Origin: Colimorpha sp034178965
GTDB taxonomy: Bacteria > Bacteroidota > Bacteroidia > Bacteroidales > P3
Reading direction: 5' to 3'
DNA length: 12,743 nucleotides
Assembly (NCBI GenBank): GCA_034178965.1
Contig: JAXFQM010000181.1
Location: 1 to 12,743, forward strand
The notes under the pieces are model-generated. The model was not told the origin of the DNA and made no database searches. It was given only the letters and a program-made list of their open reading frames with translations. The translations under genes and the position numbers were made by a program. Each line of letters begins with the position of its first letter. The first letter of the stretch is position 1. This document shows positions 5,747-12,743 of the stretch, piece after piece.

Positions 5747-8371
5747 TTAGTGGACGATAAGTTTTTCCACTTTGCTCATCTTGTCGTTGGTGATGCGCAC
5801 GAAGTACGCGCCCTTGGCAAGATTGCTCACATCGATGGTCTTCACGCTTTCGGCATTGATGCGGGCACTGTTGATGATGCGGCCGCTCATGTCGATGAGG
5901 CTGTAGTTCACCATGCCGCTCACGCCTTCAATGGAAAGCTGAACGTTGCTGGTGGCGGGGTTGGGTTGGAGCTTCATGTTGACGCGTGCGGCAACAAGGT
6001 CAATGCCAACGATTTTCTTGAAGACGGCGCGGATGGTGTGGTCCGCTTGGATGTTTGCAAGGGTGATGATGGCATACTTGGCTCCGCTGTTTTCATCCAC
6101 AACGAACTGCACAACATCGGGGTTGGTTTCGGGATTCACCCAATTACCATCCACGAAGACGGAGTCGATTTCGAATTTATCAGTCTCACCTTCGTTGCCT
6201 TGTGCATAGTACACGTTGGTGGCACCTTTCACTACCGAGAGGGTGCGGCCGCAGATGCTGTTGTAGTTAGCGTCAAGTATTTCGCCATTATCGCCGCACT
6301 GGACGTTGAGGTTGAAAGTGGACATTTGCACTCTGGGACCCACCAGCATGCGCACCATGGGGATGCTCCAGCCTATTGAGGAGCCCAAACCTGCCGTCTT
6401 GGAAGCGTTGGGGTCGAAGACGCGGACATGGTATGGGAAAGCGGCAGACATGCCAAAGCGATAGGGTTCCATGCCTGGGGTGGTGTCGAAATACACAGCG
6501 CTGGTGTCGGACAGTTTGTAGTAGGAATAGGCGCTGGTGGCCACGCAGAAGGAGGCGTTTTCTACCAGTTTGTAGCCGACGCCATAGTTGGTGAAAGGCT
6601 TCAATTCGGGCTGGTTGGGGAACATGAGGTTGATGACGGGGTAGTTGCCCAGGGTCTCGTAGGTGAAGCCTTCCAACTGATTGTAACTCATCAGGTTGTT
6701 GGAGGTGACAGTGGTTACGCTGGCACCGGCACTTTCGGTTTTATCCAAGAAATATATGTAGTCGCCGCCTACCGAGTCAATAGTGAGGGTGGGTAACAAC
6801 TTGGCGCCTTCCGTGGCGAGGCCTTCGGAGGTGGCAGGCACAATCTGCACACCGCGAATCACCCAGCCTTCGGGCACGGTGGCACCTGTCTGGTAGGTAA
6901 GGCTCACGTTGTAGTTGGCAGTGTTCCAACCAGTCTCGTTGGGCTCTGTGGTTATATATCCATCGGCGGAGAGGCCAGCGCGGAAAGCGGAGAATTTGCG
7001 CAGGGCGCCATTGTCGCGACCCCAGATGCGTGTGTTGGAGAGTTCCTCATCGGTTTGGTTGGCGTCGCTCACTAAATAGGACACAGTGTCGAAAGTTTTG
7101 CCGTTGCTGTAGGCGGTGGGCAGAAGGGTAGAGGTGAGGTTGCCATAGAAATAGCCATGAGCGTTGGTGCCAAAATTGGTGGGCAGGTAGGACGTGGAAC
7201 CCATGCCGGCAGCGGCGGAGCCATTGTAGGTCCAGCCGTTATGGGCAATAACCAGTCCGAAGGGGTCCATGTAAAGGAAAGTGTCTAATGTGGGATTAGG
7301 GGCCAATGCGGCGAGGGTGTTCGTGGTGCCGGTTGCTATGGCGTTGCTGTAACTGCCGTTAGCATCGTTGAAGGTGTAAAGAGTGCCTTTGATGTTGTTT
7401 TGTTCTGCGACACCGTTGTTGCGGACATCCAAGTACCACACCATGGGGAGTTGCAGTTCGGTGGGCATGATTTTGTAGAAACCGTCCATGTATTTGTTGT
7501 CAACCACGCGCATGCGGCTGTTTTCGCCAGAGGTGACGGTGACGTCGTCCAACCACCAGAAGTAGCCGTAGCATCCGCCGCGGTTGCTGGTGGAAGTCCA
7601 ACGCACACGGATTTGCAGGTTGTTGACGCTAGCGCTGGGAGGCAGGGTTATGGTGGTGCTGCCAAGAGTGGAGCGATTCACACTTACGTCCACGTTTTTC
7701 ACGTTGAACTCAACGGCATTCCAGGTGGTGCCGTCGGTGCTGTAGTCGATGTAGCAACGGTCGCTGTTGAACTTGCGGTAGTACTGGTAGAGGTTGATGT
7801 CGAGGATGGGAGCCGAACTTGCGTCGATAGCGGGGAAAGCAATGTAGGCATCAAAGAAGCCGATGTTGCCGCTGCCGCCCCAGTCTGCTATTTGATCTTG
7901 CATGGACATGTACATGATGCCGTCCATGGGCGTGGTGCTGTTGAAGCCATACAAACTTTTCCAAGCACCTTGGGACCAACCGCTTGCGGTGCCCAAAGTA
8001 ACGGGGTAGAGACCGCCATCGCGGAGAGCGAGGAGGGTGGCGCCGGTGGTGTCGTTCCAACGCTGCCATTTAGCGTGGTAGAGGTTCTGCGTGTGGGCCA
8101 AGGCGGTGTCGCTGCCAATCACAGTGCTGGTGGTGATGACACCAGTGGTGAAGTCGTTGGAGGCTTGTTGCGCCGCGGAGAAAGTGACATTCATAAGTTC
8201 ACCATCCTTAGCAAAGATGGAGCCTTTGTAACTGGCTGCTGGCATGGTGTTGTCCCTGCTGATAGCGGCTTCTTGCTGCGCCATAGCATTCACCTTGGTG
8301 GCGTTTGTCTGGGCCAAGGCAAACGAGACACCCATGGCGAGACAAAGTGCTGTCAATACTGTTTTTTTCAT
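5747..8371 (-). CDS. Large T9SS-exported protein with jelly-roll-like module and type A sorting domain
   Basis: 874-residue predicted surface or released protein of unknown function. Residues 1-20 are a signal peptide (MKKTVLTAL..., cleavage after ALA, before Gln21). About 150-281 resemble a beta-sandwich (MAM/choice-of-anchor type): FFDAYIAFPAI, YIDYSTDGTTWNAVEF, IRVRWTSTSNRGGCYGYFWWLDDVTV. The 290-690 region is rich in Gly, Asn, Thr and Tyr, as in many Bacteroidota surface proteins, with no motif I recognise. About 692-787 end in IQADHTIRAVFKK, a pattern often seen just before sorting domains. Residues 788-874 are the T9SS type A domain: MKLQPNPATSNVQL, YSLIDMSGRII, LAKGAYFVRI, KVEKLIVH. 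No catalytic motif, such as a gingipain or subtilisin triad, is visible. It is a single-gene unit with its own leader and terminator, convergent with apbE-yicC. A glycan- or protein-binding role is a guess. Confidence 0.9.
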   Translation of the reverse strand: MKKTVLTALCLAMGVSFALAQTNATKVNAMAQQEAAISRDNTMPAASYKGSIFAKDGELMNVTFSAAQQASNDFTTGVITTSTVIGSDTALAHTQNLYHAKWQRWNDTTGATLLALRDGGLYPVTLGTASGWSQGAWKSLYGFNSTTPMDGIMYMSMQDQIADWGGSGNIGFFDAYIAFPAIDASSAPILDINLYQYYRKFNSDRCYIDYSTDGTTWNAVEFNVKNVDVSVNRSTLGSTTITLPPSASVNNLQIRVRWTSTSNRGGCYGYFWWLDDVTVTSGENSRMRVVDNKYMDGFYKIMPTELQLPMVWYLDVRNNGVAEQNNIKGTLYTFNDANGSYSNAIATGTTNTLAALAPNPTLDTFLYMDPFGLVIAHNGWTYNGSAAAGMGSTSYLPTNFGTNAHGYFYGNLTSTLLPTAYSNGKTFDTVSYLVSDANQTDEELSNTRIWGRDNGALRKFSAFRAGLSADGYITTEPNETGWNTANYNVSLTYQTGATVPEGWVIRGVQIVPATSEGLATEGAKLLPTLTIDSVGGDYIYFLDKTESAGASVTTVTSNNLMSYNQLEGFTYETLGNYPVINLMFPNQPELKPFTNYGVGYKLVENASFCVATSAYSYYKLSDTSAVYFDTTPGMEPYRFGMSAAFPYHVRVFDPNASKTAGLGSSIGWSIPMVRMLVGPRVQMSTFNLNVQCGDNGEILDANYNSICGRTLSVVKGATNVYYAQGNEGETDKFEIDSVFVDGNWVNPETNPDVVQFVVDENSGAKYAIITLANIQADHTIRAVFKKIVGIDLVAARVNMKLQPNPATSNVQLSIEGVSGMVNYSLIDMSGRIINSARINAESVKTIDVSNLAKGAYFVRITNDKMSKVEKLIVH

Positions 8372-8403
8372 TGCAATTAATTTTAGAATAACATTATTTC
8401 CTT

Positions 8404-8430
8404 TTCAATATTTTTGCATTCAATATTTTT
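8404..8430. repeat. Direct repeat in the leader of the minus-strand T9SS gene
   Basis: TTCAATATTTTT occurs at 8404-8415 and again at 8419-8430, with a 15-bp period, inside the AT-rich leader upstream of the start at 8371. It may be low-complexity drift or a paired binding site. Confidence 0.5.
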
Positions 8431-8482
8431 TTTTTCAATGCGTTGTAATGCAAAAAACTCCTGCATGACACGCGTTAATTAT

Positions 8483-8498
8483 GTTGCAAATTTACAAC
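8483..8498 (-). promoter_or_regulatory. Candidate promoter/operator for the 874-residue T9SS gene
   Basis: On the minus strand TAAATTTG (complement of 8487-8494) exactly fits the Bacteroidota -7 consensus TAnnTTTG. It lies inside a near-perfect 16-bp palindrome, GTTGCAAATTTACAAC (one mismatched pair). A start about 7 nt downstream would give a leader of roughly 110 nt. No good -33 TTTG box is visible at the expected distance, so the promoter may depend on an activator or the assignment may be wrong. Confidence 0.45.
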
Positions 8499-8552
8499 TT
8501 TTTTTCTTTATGGCGATTTTTTTTTTTCATTTTTCGTTTTTTTAATAACTTT

Positions 8553-8589
8553 TTTGGATAATTTTTCCTCATTTCGCGCGTTATGTTTA
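8553..8589 (+). promoter_or_regulatory. Weak candidate promoter for the TPR lipoprotein series
   Basis: TATGTTTA (8582-8589) matches seven of eight positions of TAnnTTTG, and TTTG occurs at 8553-8556, but the spacing (25 bp) is longer than usual. The surrounding 8500-8580 stretch is extremely T-rich. The ATG at 8611 lies 22 bp past the -7 box, so the leader would be short. This is the only plausible promoter I see before the five-gene plus-strand series. Confidence 0.3.
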
Positions 8590-8610
8590 TGTATTTAGTG
8601 TGGAAAAAGC

Positions 8611-10284
8611 ATGAAAACTTGCAACATTCTATTATTGCGCCGCTCCCTACTGCTGGCATGTGCCGCGTTGGCGGTTGCCGTTGCGGCCGGTTGTTCGGCG
8701 GGCAAGGATGTCTCTCCGTCGCGTTCAGGGCGTCAGATCGTGGCGGAACGCACCCCTGAAGAACTAGCCTTGCAGAATATGCTGGTGGACGCCAAAACGC
8801 AGCAGGCCAACGGAGCGACGGCCGAGGCCGAGAAGACATTGCGCGCCCTTTTGGCCAAGAACGCCACCAACGATGCGGCGTGCTACGAGATGGCGCGCCT
8901 TATGGCGGGTGCACAGCGCATGGACAGCGCGGTGCTCTATGTGGAACGCGCCAAGGCACTGAACCCGCAAAATGTGTGGTATCGCTTGTTGGCCGCCACG
9001 CTGTATCAGGCTATGGGACAAGCGGACAAGCAGGCACGGGAGTGGGAGGCTGTGGTAGAACTGCGGCCCGATGAGGAGGAATATTATTATGAACTTTCCA
9101 ACGCCTATGCCAAGGCTGGCAAGGAAACTAAGGCGGTGGAGGCCTTGAACAGGCTGGAAAGGATGATAGGTGTCAGCGAGCCGCTGAGTTTGCAGAAACA
9201 GCGCCTGTGGCTGAACGCCGGCAGGGAGAAAGAGGCCATAGCGGAACTGGAGGCCCTTGCCAAGGCCAGGCCAAAGGAAAAGAAATACAACAGCATGTTG
9301 GCCGAGACCTACATGAAGGTGGGAAACCTGAAGAAGGCCAAGTACTACTACGACCAAGTGCTGGCAAACGACCCTGATGACGAGTTTGTGCACATCTCGC
9401 TGGCGCAGTATTATAAGGTGGCTGGCGACGACGAACAGGCATACCGCGAACTGAAGAAAGGCTTTGCCAACCCAGCGCTGGACTGCAAGACAAAGATGCG
9501 GCTGCTGATGACATTCTATACAAAGGAGGAGTTTTTCGTTACGCATGCCCAATATGTATACGATTTGCTCGGGCCAGCCATGAACCAATGTGAGGACAGT
9601 GTAGAGTTTACCTTATATTATGGCGAACTGTTGATGAACCAGCGAAGGTATGCCGCAGCCGCGGAGAAGCTTAAGGAGACCATTGCAAGAGACAGCAGCA
9701 AGTATGAGATATGGGAGTCGCTGCTTGTGTGCCTGGCGAACAGCGACACGGTGGGCAACGAAACCGCCCTCTACGCAAGGCGTGCGCAAGCGCTGTTCCC
9801 CATGCACAATCTGCCCTATTACCTAACGGCTTTGGATGCGTACCGAAAGAAAGATTACGAAGAGGCTGTGAAGCAACTGTCGCAAAGCGAGAAGGCGGGT
9901 TTCACCAACGGCTATTTAGAGTCGCAGACTTATGGGCTGCTGGCCGAAAGCTACCACAAATTAGGGCAGAACGACAAGGTGTTCGCCTATTTTGACAAGA
10001 TGTTGGACCTAAACCCCAACGACACGCTTACGCTGAACAACTATGCCTACTACCTTGCCGTGTCGGGCACGCGGTTGGAGCAAGCGTTGCAGATGATAGA
10101 GCAGGCGTTGAAATGGAAGCCGGGAGATATCTCGTTTCTCGACACCTATGCGTGGGTGCTCTTTAAGATGGGGCGCTACAAGGAGGCGCGCGAGCAAATG
10201 GAAAAATGCTTGAAACTGGAGAAAAACCCCAGCGAGACGCTGCGGGAGCATTGGAAGGCCATTTTGGAGAAAAGCCATGATTAG
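8611..10284 (+). CDS. TPR-repeat lipoprotein
   Basis: 557-residue envelope protein made almost entirely of tetratricopeptide repeats, a helical scaffold for protein-protein contacts. The N-terminus is a lipoprotein signal with lipobox VAAGC (lipidated Cys28), supporting the start at 8611. Roughly nine TPR-like units run from about residue 85 to 540. Clear examples are YELSNAYAKAGKETKAVEAL, LAETYMKVGNLKKAKYYYDQVL, LAESYHKLGQNDKVFAYFDKML, NNYAYYLAVSGTRLEQALQM and DTYAWVLFKMGRYKEAREQM. The first unit follows a short low-complexity linker. Its stop codon overlaps the DUF4292 start by 8 bp, which suggests translational coupling. The same TPR-DUF4292 pair is common in Bacteroidota, where a dUTPase often precedes it and an M23 peptidase often follows; neither is here. 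The role is not established; an outer-membrane assembly or lipoprotein-handling scaffold is an inference from location and partners. Confidence 0.9.
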   Translation: MKTCNILLLRRSLLLACAALAVAVAAGCSAGKDVSPSRSGRQIVAERTPEELALQNMLVDAKTQQANGATAEAEKTLRALLAKNATNDAACYEMARLMAGAQRMDSAVLYVERAKALNPQNVWYRLLAATLYQAMGQADKQAREWEAVVELRPDEEEYYYELSNAYAKAGKETKAVEALNRLERMIGVSEPLSLQKQRLWLNAGREKEAIAELEALAKARPKEKKYNSMLAETYMKVGNLKKAKYYYDQVLANDPDDEFVHISLAQYYKVAGDDEQAYRELKKGFANPALDCKTKMRLLMTFYTKEEFFVTHAQYVYDLLGPAMNQCEDSVEFTLYYGELLMNQRRYAAAAEKLKETIARDSSKYEIWESLLVCLANSDTVGNETALYARRAQALFPMHNLPYYLTALDAYRKKDYEEAVKQLSQSEKAGFTNGYLESQTYGLLAESYHKLGQNDKVFAYFDKMLDLNPNDTLTLNNYAYYLAVSGTRLEQALQMIEQALKWKPGDISFLDTYAWVLFKMGRYKEAREQMEKCLKLEKNPSETLREHWKAILEKSHD

Positions 10285-10942
10285 AGACATGTTTGTGGGG
10301 GCGCGGATAGGATGGAAAGCATGCGCTGGATTGCTGCTCACCGTGGGTGCGATAGCCGTAGCGTCGTGCGACAAGAACCGCCCACCAGAGCCGCAGCCCG
10401 GAGTGGAAACGGTGCCGCAGGCACCCGTGCCGCTGAAACAGTATGTGGAGACGGACACGCTGGACTCTTATGAGTACCTTTCGTCGAATTTTACTGTCTC
10501 GGTGAGGGGCATCAATGTGAATGGCGTGGTGAGGATGCATAGGGACGACAAGATATGGATTAGCGTGAACAAGGTATTCGAGATAGGCAGGGCACTATTC
10601 ACGCAGGACAGCGTGTTCGGCTACCTCAAGATGGGCGACAAATATGTACGATGCTCATACAGCGATTTGCGCCAGGCCTTGGGGGCATATGTAGATTATA
10701 GCACCGTGCAGGGCGTGCTTACAGGCAAGGGAAGCAACACAAACTTGGTGCAGGTGGAATACGACCAATTCGACACCATCGGCAACGAAGAGTTCCCGCT
10801 TTTTATTGACGTGACCTTAAACAATAAAGATTACTACACGAACGCGCAAGTGCGCATGAGCAAACTGCTATTGGGCGACAGCACGGCAGCGCTTTCCTTC
10901 CCGATAAGAATACCTCCGTCTGCGCAACGGCTTTGGCCATGA
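10277..10942 (+). CDS. DUF4292 lipoprotein, LolA/LolB-like fold family
   Basis: 221-residue predicted lipoprotein: signal segment to residue 30, lipobox AVASC with Cys31, then a Pro-rich linker (about 36-53). The folded part (about 60-215) carries DUF4292-type features: NFTVSVRGINVNGVVRMHRD (71-90), DKIWISVNKVFEIGRALFTQDSVFGYLK (91-118), then DKYVRCSYSDL and YSTVQGVLTGK, and a closing SFPIRIP near the end. DUF4292 is related to the LolA/LolB lipoprotein-carrier fold, so binding of lipoprotein acyl chains at the membrane is a reasonable hypothesis. The start overlaps the TPR gene by 8 bp; a second Met at codon 5 (10289) is an equally possible start. The protein is slightly short but ends at the usual place, so I do not call it truncated. 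Certainty is good for the family, low for function. Confidence 0.82.
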   Translation: MIRDMFVGARIGWKACAGLLLTVGAIAVASCDKNRPPEPQPGVETVPQAPVPLKQYVETDTLDSYEYLSSNFTVSVRGINVNGVVRMHRDDKIWISVNKVFEIGRALFTQDSVFGYLKMGDKYVRCSYSDLRQALGAYVDYSTVQGVLTGKGSNTNLVQVEYDQFDTIGNEEFPLFIDVTLNNKDYYTNAQVRMSKLLLGDSTAALSFPIRIPPSAQRLWP

Positions 10943-10965
10943 AAAGAGGGCGGAAAAGCGTTTCA

Positions 10966-10990
10966 GGCTTTGGAAGATGCCTCCGAAGCC
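10966..10990 (+). other. Hairpin in the gap after the DUF4292 gene
   Basis: GGCTTTGGA (10966-10974) can pair with TCCGAAGCC (10982-10990) over 9 bp, including one G-U pair, around a 7-nt loop. No T-tract follows, so it is unlikely to be a full terminator. It could protect the upstream mRNA end or reduce expression of the next gene. The 133-bp gap (10943-11075) holds nothing else I recognise. Confidence 0.4.
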
Positions 10991-11075
10991 AAATAACGGA
11001 TTTTCCGAAAAGATATGGGAGGGTACGCAATATTTATCAAGAAAGAACGTTTTATTTACATAAAAAAAACCTGGC

Positions 11076-11843
11076 ATGAAGAACTTGTTATTCCTTACGG
11101 CGATGATGCTGTCTTCTTTTTTCGCCTGCGCGCTGCATGCACAGGAGGAGACACAGGTGAAAGACAGCGGCACCATCGTCATAGAAAACTACTTCGCCAA
11201 GGTGAACGTGGACAACGTCCCCGCCGACAGCATGCTTTACATAGAAAGTTTCAGTGTAAACATTCACCAACCCGTCGATACGGTGTTCATGAGGCGGTGG
11301 TTCGGGGGCAGAAACCAAGCGCGCGTGGAAATGACCTACCAGGGACGACTGGTGGATGGCTTGCAAAGCGACGGCGACAATATTTTTAGGGCATACGACT
11401 CCGTGAAGCAACAGTGGACGGATATTAAGAGGGAACAGTATTACGACAAGATGTGCTACGACTACCGAGGTCCCTTATACAACTGGCGCATAAATGGCGC
11501 GGCGGTGTACTACCAAGGTGTGTGGGACTTCCAGGGACACAGCGTATATAGGGTGTTTGTGATGCAGCCTGGGCGCTATGACAGGAACTATCTCTTTGAA
11601 AAAGAAACGGGGCTGCTGTTCTTCATTGACGAACAAGATTCGCACGATGAAAATATGCGGAAAAGCAGGCAGGGACACGTGGCTTGGCGCGCCTATCACG
11701 AATATGCACCGCTGAATGGTGCCCTGTATGTGAGTGAAGAAAGCTTTATGAAAGACAACAATATCATCACAACGCGCCACGCCTATAGTCTGTTGCCCAT
11801 GAACACCATGCCATTCACTACCCGAGAAACACACATGCCATGA
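11076..11843 (+). CDS. Periplasmic protein of probable LolA-like fold
   Basis: 255-residue predicted periplasmic protein. Residues 1-22 are a signal peptide (MKNLLFLTAMMLSSFFACALHAQ), with a likely cleavage after ALHA; the Cys at 18 is not in a good lipobox. The body reads like a LolA/outer-membrane lipoprotein-sorting fold. It has an N-terminal helix (ENYFAKVNVDNVPAD), then beta-strands with charged turns (RNQARVEMTYQGRLVDGLQSDGDNIFRAYDSVKQQW). Then comes G-H-x-V-Y-R-V-F-V followed by YLFEKETGLLFFIDE, and a closing HEYAPLNGALYVSEE. The GH/Y-R...TGLL...Y-x-P-x-NG layout is what points to the family, but similarity is at pattern level only. It follows the DUF4292 gene after 133 bp and its stop overlaps the tadA start (ATGA, 11840-11843). 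Alternatives are an uncharacterised DUF family. No enzyme motif is visible. Confidence 0.7.
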   Translation: MKNLLFLTAMMLSSFFACALHAQEETQVKDSGTIVIENYFAKVNVDNVPADSMLYIESFSVNIHQPVDTVFMRRWFGGRNQARVEMTYQGRLVDGLQSDGDNIFRAYDSVKQQWTDIKREQYYDKMCYDYRGPLYNWRINGAAVYYQGVWDFQGHSVYRVFVMQPGRYDRNYLFEKETGLLFFIDEQDSHDENMRKSRQGHVAWRAYHEYAPLNGALYVSEESFMKDNNIITTRHAYSLLPMNTMPFTTRETHMP

Positions 11844-12274
11844 CGTTGGAGGAAGAATGTATGAGACTGGCCTTGCAGGAGGCGCAGGTGGCTTTGGAGG
11901 AGGGCGAAATACCTGTGGGTGCTGTGGTGGAATGCAACGGGAGGGTCATCTCCCGAGCACACAACAACACCGAGGCATTGCACGACGCCACCGCGCATGC
12001 CGAAATGCTGGCGCTGACAGCAGCTATGGATAATTTGGGTGCGAAGTATCTGGGCGATTGTACTCTATATGTTACCCTTGAGCCGTGCGTGATGTGCGCA
12101 GGAGCTATAGGGTGGGCGCAGTTGAAAGGACTAGCATATGGCGCCAGCGACCCTAAAAGAGGCTTCGAACGCTTGGGACGCAGCATGCTGCATGCAAAAA
12201 CAAACGTGAGAGGGGGCATTCTCGCCGACGAATGTCAGACTTTACTGAAAGATTTTTTCAAAAAAAAGAGATAA
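11840..12274 (+). CDS. tadA: tRNA-specific adenosine deaminase TadA
   Basis: Zinc enzyme that converts A34 to inosine in the anticodon of tRNA-Arg(ACG); usually essential. Cytidine-deaminase-fold motifs are complete: zinc ligand and proton-shuttle motif H53-A-E55 in ATAHAEMLAL, and P82-C-V-M-C86 with the two Cys zinc ligands in LEPCVMCAGAI. Other family features are GEIPVGAVV (22-30), HNNTEALHDA (41-50), YGASDPKRG (100-108) and a Lys-rich tail. Length 144 is normal for bacterial TadA. The start codon overlaps the stop of the upstream gene (ATGA), and the nucleotidyltransferase begins 4 bp after its stop, so it is embedded in an operon. Guanine deaminase-type relatives are possible on motif alone, but length and the tRNA-type features favour TadA. 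Confidence 0.94.
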   Translation: MTLEEECMRLALQEAQVALEEGEIPVGAVVECNGRVISRAHNNTEALHDATAHAEMLALTAAMDNLGAKYLGDCTLYVTLEPCVMCAGAIGWAQLKGLAYGASDPKRGFERLGRSMLHAKTNVRGGILADECQTLLKDFFKKKR

Positions 12275-12278
12275 GATT

Positions 12279-12743
12279 ATGAAACCAACATTACTTGTGT
12301 TAGCTGCTGGAATGGGTAGCCGCTACGGAGGGCTCAAGCAGATGGACGGTGTGGGCCCAAACGGCGAAATCATCATGGACTATTCTATCGCGGATGCCAT
12401 CCGAGCAGGATTTGGCAAGGTGGTGTTCGTCATTCGCCATAGCTTCGAGGAGCAATTTAAGTCCAAAATCAACGCCGAACATATCGGCAACAAGATAGAG
12501 GTGCAGTATGTATTTCAGGAACTGGACAGACTGCCTGCTGGCTTCAACGTGCCGGAAGGACGCGAAAAACCGTGGGGAACCAACCATGCCATTCTGATGG
12601 CAAAGGAGGTCATAAATGAGCCTTTCGCCATCATCAATGCCGACGATTTCTATGGTCGCGATGCGTTCATGGTGATAGGCGAATACTTGAAGAACCTTCC
12701 TGCTGACGCAAAGGGCAATTACTGCATGATGGGCTACCGGCTG
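12279..12743 (+). CDS. Sugar-phosphate-type nucleotidyltransferase, 3'-truncated by the window edge
   Basis: The first 155 codons of a GT-A-fold NTP transferase are visible; the family member would normally be about 300 residues. Residues 7-20 give the nucleotide-binding signature LVLAAGMGSRYGGLKQ, with the Arg and Lys that contact the phosphates. INADDFYGRDAF (about 128-139) holds the metal-binding Asp region. The segment KPWGTNHAILMAKEVI (about 107-122) matches the usual purine/sugar-binding G-T-x-x-A stretch. Such enzymes join NTP and a sugar 1-phosphate (or a related phospho-alcohol) to give an activated NDP-sugar and pyrophosphate. In Bacteroidota, relatives with this N-terminus often sit beside a small kinase gene, which would fit a salvage role, but that part is outside the window. 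The substrate cannot be told from the visible half. It begins 4 bp after tadA, so it is probably in the same transcript. Confidence 0.9.
   Translation, partial: MKPTLLVLAAGMGSRYGGLKQMDGVGPNGEIIMDYSIADAIRAGFGKVVFVIRHSFEEQFKSKINAEHIGNKIEVQYVFQELDRLPAGFNVPEGREKPWGTNHAILMAKEVINEPFAIINADDFYGRDAFMVIGEYLKNLPADAKGNYCMMGYRL

Noticed and set aside
5639..6379. A 246-codon plus-strand frame opposite the 3' end of the large T9SS gene
   Set aside because: Same shadow effect; it also begins within the terminator region and shows no domain.
7400..8380. A 326-codon plus-strand frame opposite the large T9SS gene
   Set aside because: The minus-strand frame has a signal peptide, coherent domains and a sorting domain; the plus frame is rich in Val, Gly and His and is the usual antisense shadow of a GC-rich gene.
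8500..8580. Extremely T-rich stretch considered as a terminator or an origin-like region
   Set aside because: No GC-rich stem precedes the T runs and no DnaA-box cluster is visible; AT-rich divergent promoter DNA is sufficient.
8764..9588. A 274-codon minus-strand frame opposite the TPR gene
   Set aside because: It is antisense to clear TPR repeats and its Leu/His-rich translation has no family features.
10910..11070. Frame-shifted extension of the DUF4292 gene or an M23 peptidase remnant
   Set aside because: Both alternative frames are open for about 50 codons, but the translations show no M23 motif, and the annotated protein already ends with the usual FPIRIP-like tail.

Overview
The window looks like chromosomal DNA of a Bacteroidota bacterium, most likely order Bacteroidales. 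Evidence: two large secreted proteins end in type A sorting domains of the type IX secretion system (T9SS). TAnnTTTG-type -7 promoter boxes lie in the AT-rich leaders, and clear Shine-Dalgarno sequences are scarce. A TPR lipoprotein / DUF4292 lipoprotein pair typical of that phylum is also present. A narrower placement (Prevotellaceae-like) is only an impression. I see no tRNA, rRNA, CRISPR array, transposase, phage gene or defence system.

Layout. (1) 1-1181: 3' part of rlmD, a 23S rRNA uracil methyltransferase; its real start is upstream of the window. (2) 1364-2767: a T9SS-exported protein with degenerate Cys-containing repeats, closed by a strong terminator. (3) 2842-4762: apbE (FAD:protein FMN transferase lipoprotein) and yicC (YicC/YloC-type endoribonuclease), 10 bp apart and followed by a terminator. 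(4) 4763-5746: almost 1 kb with no convincing gene. It holds a 62-nt hairpin, an 11-bp tandem repeat, a nested palindrome and a run of nine G. (5) 5747-8371, minus strand: an 874-residue T9SS-exported protein with a jelly-roll-like module, ending at a terminator that can act in both directions. (6) 8372-8610: AT-rich divergent promoter region. (7) 8611 to the window end: a plus-strand series of TPR lipoprotein, DUF4292 lipoprotein, LolA-like periplasmic protein, tadA (tRNA adenosine deaminase) and a truncated sugar-type nucleotidyltransferase. Several of these genes overlap by a few bases.

How the genes fit together. The two T9SS cargo proteins each appear to be transcribed alone and should end up on the cell surface or be released. 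apbE would flavinylate exported or membrane electron-transfer proteins. rlmD, yicC and tadA are RNA housekeeping genes. The TPR/DUF4292/LolA-like trio carries envelope-targeting signals throughout, and two of its members resemble the LolA/LolB lipoprotein-carrier fold, so a role in outer-membrane lipoprotein handling is a reasonable but unproven idea. I found no strong case for an entirely new system. The most unexplained DNA is the 4763-5746 spacer, and the most testable functional idea is the paired LolA/LolB-like proteins.
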